Shown here: positions 8,401 through 10,604 of the stretch, in pieces
How positions within the stretch are numbered: position 1 is the first letter of the stretch
How the letters are laid out: every line of letters starts with the position of its first letter
Assembly: GCF_000313135.1 (NCBI RefSeq)
Contig: NW_004457444.1
Coordinates: forward strand, 1 to 10,604
Origin: Acanthamoeba castellanii str. Neff
Lineage: Eukaryota > Discosea > Longamoebia > Acanthamoebidae
DNA length: 10,604 bases
Reading direction: 5' to 3'
Notes under the pieces: generated by a model
The model's input: the letters and a program-made list of their open reading frames with translations, nothing else
Told to the model about the DNA's origin: nothing
Database searches by the model: none
Position numbers and translations under genes: made by a program

Positions 8401-8907
8401 GGCACGGCACGGCACGGCACGACACGACACGACACGACACGACACGACACGACACGACCAGCGAACACGACACGACCAACGACACGACCAACGACACGAC
8501 ACGACCAGCGAACACGACACGACCAACGACACGACCAACGACACGACACGATGTGCACCTCGCGTATCTTGGGGTCGGTGGGGTCGAATATTTCGTCCTC
8601 GCGGAGGATGCGCTTCTTCTGGAGGCCGACGTGCTCGCAGTTGGCCAGCCGCTTGCTCACGCTCTGCAGCACCTCCTTGTTGCGCAGCTCGCCGCTGCCC
8701 CCGCCACTGTTTGCCAACGGCTTGCTCTCCTGTCCCCCCCCCCCGGTGCAAACCCACCACAAGAAATTGGCAGAAGTAAGCCTTGGGCACACAAAATGGG
8801 CCGATGGGATGGATGATCTTGGGTGAATTTGGGAGATGGGCAGTTGGGAGATGCGCAAAACAAAAAAAACAAATTTGATTCATAAAAGCAAAATATGTTC
8901 GAACCAT
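5434..8907 (-). CDS. LisH/CTLH-domain protein with seven WD40 repeats
   Basis: Minus-strand exons: 8907-8905 (ATG only, inferred), 8729-8559, 8341-8197, 8103-7979, 7761-7610, 7482-7422, 7308-7193, 7087-6959, 6843-6702, 6565-6473, 6408-6191, 6108-6018, 5907-5806, 5713-5598, 5503-5434. All junctions are GT..AG and in phase, giving about 577 aa. Order: an N-terminal basic/acidic segment; LisH around 59-90 (DIISMIVQYLQDSGYTSSA); CTLH/CRA around 107-257 (GDWNEVEKLL, CFLLTCKN, RMLHLLRQAVAYQ); then seven WD40 blades from about 275 to the end, such as LASGSSDGTIKIW, LIISGSKDNTVKFWD and LLTSSKDNSNRLWD. This LisH-CTLH-propeller layout is shared with SMU1, WDR26 and TOPLESS proteins, which act as scaffolds in splicing, ubiquitin-ligase and corepressor complexes. 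I cannot name the ortholog. Blade 5 lacks the usual GH (it has STYLGEV). Confidence 0.9.
5718..5760. repeat. (CGACA)n / (CGCACA)n array in a WD40-gene intron
   Basis: Pentamer ACACG units passing into ACGCAC units, within the intron 5805-5714, directly next to its acceptor. Confidence 0.9.
5946..5985. repeat. (GTGTGC)n array in a WD40-gene intron
   Basis: GTGTGC and GTGCGC units within the intron 6017-5908. The orientation is opposite to that in the neighbouring intron. Confidence 0.9.
6137..6171. repeat. (CGACA)n array in a WD40-gene intron
   Basis: ACACG pentamers mixed with ACGCAC units within the intron 6190-6109. Confidence 0.9.
6433..6470. repeat. (CGACA)n / (GCGACAC)n array in a WD40-gene intron
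   Basis: Fills more than half of the short 64-nt intron 6472-6409, ending next to the donor site. Confidence 0.9.
6618..6672. repeat. GTGTGC / GTGTC repeats in a WD40-gene intron
   Basis: A hexamer tract followed by about four GTGTC pentamers within the intron 6701-6566. Confidence 0.85.
6881..6942. repeat. AAT microsatellite with a 27-bp tandem duplication
   Basis: A run of AAT units, with the segment 6889-6914 (containing AATAATAATAACATAAAAAA) repeated from 6916 at a 27-bp period. It is inside the intron 6958-6844 of the WD40 gene and is far more AT-rich than the other intronic repeats. Confidence 0.85.
7137..7170. repeat. (GTGTGC)n array in a WD40-gene intron
   Basis: About five GTGTGC units within the intron 7192-7088, near its donor end. 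Confidence 0.9.
7798..7955. repeat. Long GTGCGGTGGTGCGTGTGC-type array in a WD40-gene intron
   Basis: An irregular array of GCGTGTGCGGTGGT-like units with local variants (GGTGAT, GGTGGT), covering most of the 217-nt intron 7978-7762. Frames through it give His/Thr/Ala-rich or Cys/Val-rich nonsense. Confidence 0.9.
8124..8166. repeat. GAA/GAT triplet repeats in a WD40-gene intron
   Basis: GAAGAAGAAGATGATGAAGATGACGATGATGATGAT lies in the intron 8196-8104, shown as CTT/ATC-rich pyrimidine sequence on the coding strand before the acceptor. Confidence 0.85.
8390..8551. repeat. GGCAC / GACAC array with a perfect 47-bp tandem duplication
   Basis: Within the 217-nt intron 8558-8342, a run of GGCAC pentamers changes to GACAC pentamers. 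Then comes a 47-bp unit, beginning CCAGCGAACACGACACGACC, that is repeated exactly at 8458-8504 and 8505-8551. The second copy ends six bases from the donor site. Confidence 0.95.
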
Positions 8908-9057
8908 TGTTGCAGCTTGAAGACGGAGCAGTATCTTCAGATGTGCCTGTGGATGAGCACACGACTTAAAATAAATACAAAGAGTTTTATTTTATTTTAT
9001 TTTATTGCATTTCTTTTTGTCAAGATTTACAAAAACCTGTCCTTTTACGATTGGAAG
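8908..9057. promoter_or_regulatory. Divergent intergenic region between WD40 gene and YIPF3
   Basis: About 150 bp between the inferred WD40 start and the YIPF3 start. It contains a (TTTTA)n run at 8985-9006, which reads as TATA-like A/T sequence on both strands. A shared promoter role is inferred from position only. Confidence 0.4.
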
Positions 9058-10027
9058 ATGATGAAGGAGGAGGCCTGGTTCGATGGCTCGGCTGGCGGCG
9101 ATGTGGCCATAGATATTGATGGAAACAGTGGGCTTCACGAACGAGGGTCTGGGGCGAGAGGCGCCAGGGCTTCATCATCTTCGACATCGTCAGCACAGCC
9201 GAATGCATTCGAAGGGTTGCAGGACAAGATCGTGTACGAGGTGGCTGGTCGTATGTTCCAGCAGGCACAGACTCAGGCTGGGGGGTACATGAACCTCTAC
9301 GCAAACCTCGAACTCATCAAGCCCTACTTCGATGTCGAGCTATCGACGGTCCTGCGGCGGATCAAACTGTCATTCGTCCCAAGGCAGTCCAGCGAGCTCC
9401 TCACATCGGGCGCACCCGATCTCTATGGCCCCACCATGTTGGTCTTCACACTTGTGGCCATCCTGCTTCTCGGGATGAAGCTCAGCCACAAGACAGTGGA
9501 AGAGGGCACCCTCATGGGTTCAGCTTTCGGCCTCTGCTTTTCGTACGCGCCCCATCCCTAACCCTCTCCTTCTTCTTCCACTTGGCCCCGCATCTTTCCC
9601 AATTAATTAATTACTTTCAATTCCTCTTTTATCTCATCTGCCCTCCTCACCATCTCGATCTGCACATAGGTACTGGGTGATGGGTTCGCTCGGGATGCGC
9701 TTCGCGGCCTACCTCTGCGGCATGCCTCTCTCCCTACTCGAAGCCCTCTCGCTGTCGGGATACGGCCTGGGCGGGTACTGCCTCGGCCTCGTCGTCCACT
9801 ACTTGCTCCACCCCATCTCGCCCGCCCTCTCCACCGTCGCGCTCCTCGTCGCCGGCGGCATGTCGGCCGCGACGCTGGCCTGCGTCTTCTGGGCCGACCT
9901 GCGCCAGCGCAACCAGAGCAAGGCCGCCATCACGGCCGGCTGCGTGGGCGCGATCCACTTTCTCTTCCTCCTCTACATCCGCTTCTTCTACGCCTCCCTC
10001 TACGACGCCGCTGCCGCCGCCTTCTGA
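9058..10027 (+). CDS. YIPF3: YIPF3, Yip1-domain Golgi membrane protein
   Basis: Two exons, 9058-9542 and 9670-10027, with a 127-nt intron (GTACGC..ATAG) that joins FS to YW in phase, giving 280 aa. Strong YIPF3 signatures are YANLELIKPYFDVE (81-94), DLYGPTMLVFTLVAILLLG (121-139), EEGTLMGSAFGLCFSYW, the loop LSLSGYGLGGYC, and GAIHFLFLLYIRFFY near the C-terminus. About five hydrophobic spans follow an acidic, Ser-rich cytosolic N-terminus, the family's usual topology. YIPF3 works with YIPF4 in the Golgi and early secretory pathway, where Yip1 proteins interact with Rab GTPases and help maintain Golgi structure. The start is chosen at the MM pair because WFDGSAGGDVAIDID just after it resembles the animal N-terminus; the open frame upstream runs through A/T-rich intergenic sequence. 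It is divergent from the WD40 gene and convergent with SF3B2. Confidence 0.93.
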
Positions 10028-10280
10028 ACTCGACGAGATGAAGGTGATGGACAAAAGTAGAAGAAGAAAAAGATGAAGGCGATGATGATGAATGGAGGGT
10101 TCATAGTGAGCACGTAGGGTGGCGCGCGGGGATGTAAAGAACAGAAGAAAGGGACTTGTTTACAACAATGACTTTGATCAAGCTCACCACACTTTCGTGT
10201 CATCATCTCCATCATCATCTTCTTGCGTGTGCTTGATCGAACATCATCGTCGAAGCGGTGGTGGTCGTCGTCGTCGCCGT
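10028..10280. other. Convergent intergenic gap, YIPF3 to SF3B2
   Basis: These 253 bp hold the 3' ends of two convergent genes. I see GAA/GAT-rich and CATCAT-rich triplet stretches but no AATAAA on either strand and no credible gene. Poly(A) signals here must be variant or absent from this stretch. Confidence 0.5.
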
Positions 10281-10604
10281 CTAGAACTTGAACTCCTTGT
10301 ACTTCTTCTTGTCCTTGGCGTCCTTCTTGGCCTTCTTCTTGGTGTGTTCGGCCAGGAGGTCGCTCATGTCCTCCCGCTCGGGCTGGCCGGCGGCCTTGAC
10401 CGTGGCCTCGTACTTCTCCTTGAGCATGTCGTCGGTGAGGTTCTCGAGCTCGGCCGGGTTGAGCGTGATGGCCACCTCCTTCGTCTTCTGGCTCTTGATG
10501 AGGTTGACGGCCTCGCCCTTGGCCGGCTTGCCAGCCGCGGCCTTGTCTTCGCTGCCGATCACGTACGTGTGCGCCGAGCCGAACGCGGCGTTGCCGACCT
10601 TGGT
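10281..10604 (-). CDS. SF3B2: Splicing factor 3B subunit 2 (SAP145), C-terminal part
   Basis: An uninterrupted minus-strand frame of 107 codons enters from the right edge and stops at 10281-10283 (TAG). It starts TKVGNAAFGSAHTY, continues with EVAITLNPAELENLTDDMLK and KYEATVKAAGQPEREDMSDL, and ends in a Lys-rich tail closing with KYKEFKF. The KVGNAAFG...HTY segment and the KYKEFKF terminus are distinctive of eukaryotic SF3B2. The protein is part of SF3b in the U2 snRNP, binds SF3B4, and helps tether U2 near the intron branch site in the nucleus. The N-terminal and central domains lie outside the window. No intron occurs in this piece. The gene is convergent with YIPF3. Confidence 0.95.
   Translation of the reverse strand, partial: TKVGNAAFGSAHTYVIGSEDKAAAGKPAKGEAVNLIKSQKTKEVAITLNPAELENLTDDMLKEKYEATVKAAGQPEREDMSDLLAEHTKKKAKKDAKDKKKYKEFKF

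Noticed and set aside
8730..8858. Direct 5' extension of the WD40 first exon to 8858
   Set aside because: It begins with TTG, not ATG, encodes nothing recognisable and crosses a good acceptor at 8732-8730.
5434..8907. WD40 gene as TFIID subunit TAF5
   Set aside because: The middle region has CTLH/CRA motifs, not the TAF5 N-terminal domain, and the blades do not resemble TAF5.
8836..9057. N-terminal extension of YIPF3 by 74 codons
   Set aside because: The extension reads through A/T-rich intergenic sequence, and YIPF3-like sequence begins just after 9058.

Overview
Eukaryotic nuclear DNA, most like a GC-rich amoebozoan such as Acanthamoeba. The reasons are short GT..AG introns (about 65-220 nt) cutting most genes into many small exons, strongly GC-ending codons in exons, AT-rich gaps between genes, and conserved eukaryotic proteins (RCC1, YIPF3, SF3B2). 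The species is inferred; no rRNA, tRNA or organelle marker is present. All exon models were spliced by hand and checked for reading phase at every junction.

Layout, left to right. 1-275: an orphan piece of a low-complexity minus-strand coding sequence. 276-316: an exact loxP site inside what looks like a 454 mate-pair linker, so the join between 1-275 and 317 onward is almost certainly a sequencing or assembly artefact. 317-1017 (minus): the 5' part of an RCC1-repeat protein, cut off by the linker. 1203-2712 (plus): a leucine-rich-repeat protein with a four-cysteine C-terminus, LRRC58-like, 7 exons, 285 aa. 2890-5300 (plus): a secreted pectinacetylesterase/Notum-family hydrolase, 12 exons, 412 aa, with a complete catalytic triad. 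5434-8907 (minus): a LisH/CTLH plus seven-WD40-repeat protein, about 15 exons and 577 aa. 9058-10027 (plus): YIPF3, a five-pass Golgi membrane protein, 2 exons, 280 aa. 10281-10604 (minus, partial): the C-terminus of spliceosome subunit SF3B2.

Genes are tightly packed. There are two divergent pairs with 150-190 bp between start codons (RCC1/LRR and WD40/YIPF3) and two convergent pairs (PAE/WD40 and YIPF3/SF3B2). The genes do not form a pathway; this is ordinary housekeeping neighbourhood order. The striking background pattern is that simple-sequence arrays built from CGACA, GTGTGC and ACGC units sit almost only inside introns, in both orientations. I found no mobile element, CRISPR array or new defence-like system. 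The most consequential observation is the embedded loxP linker.
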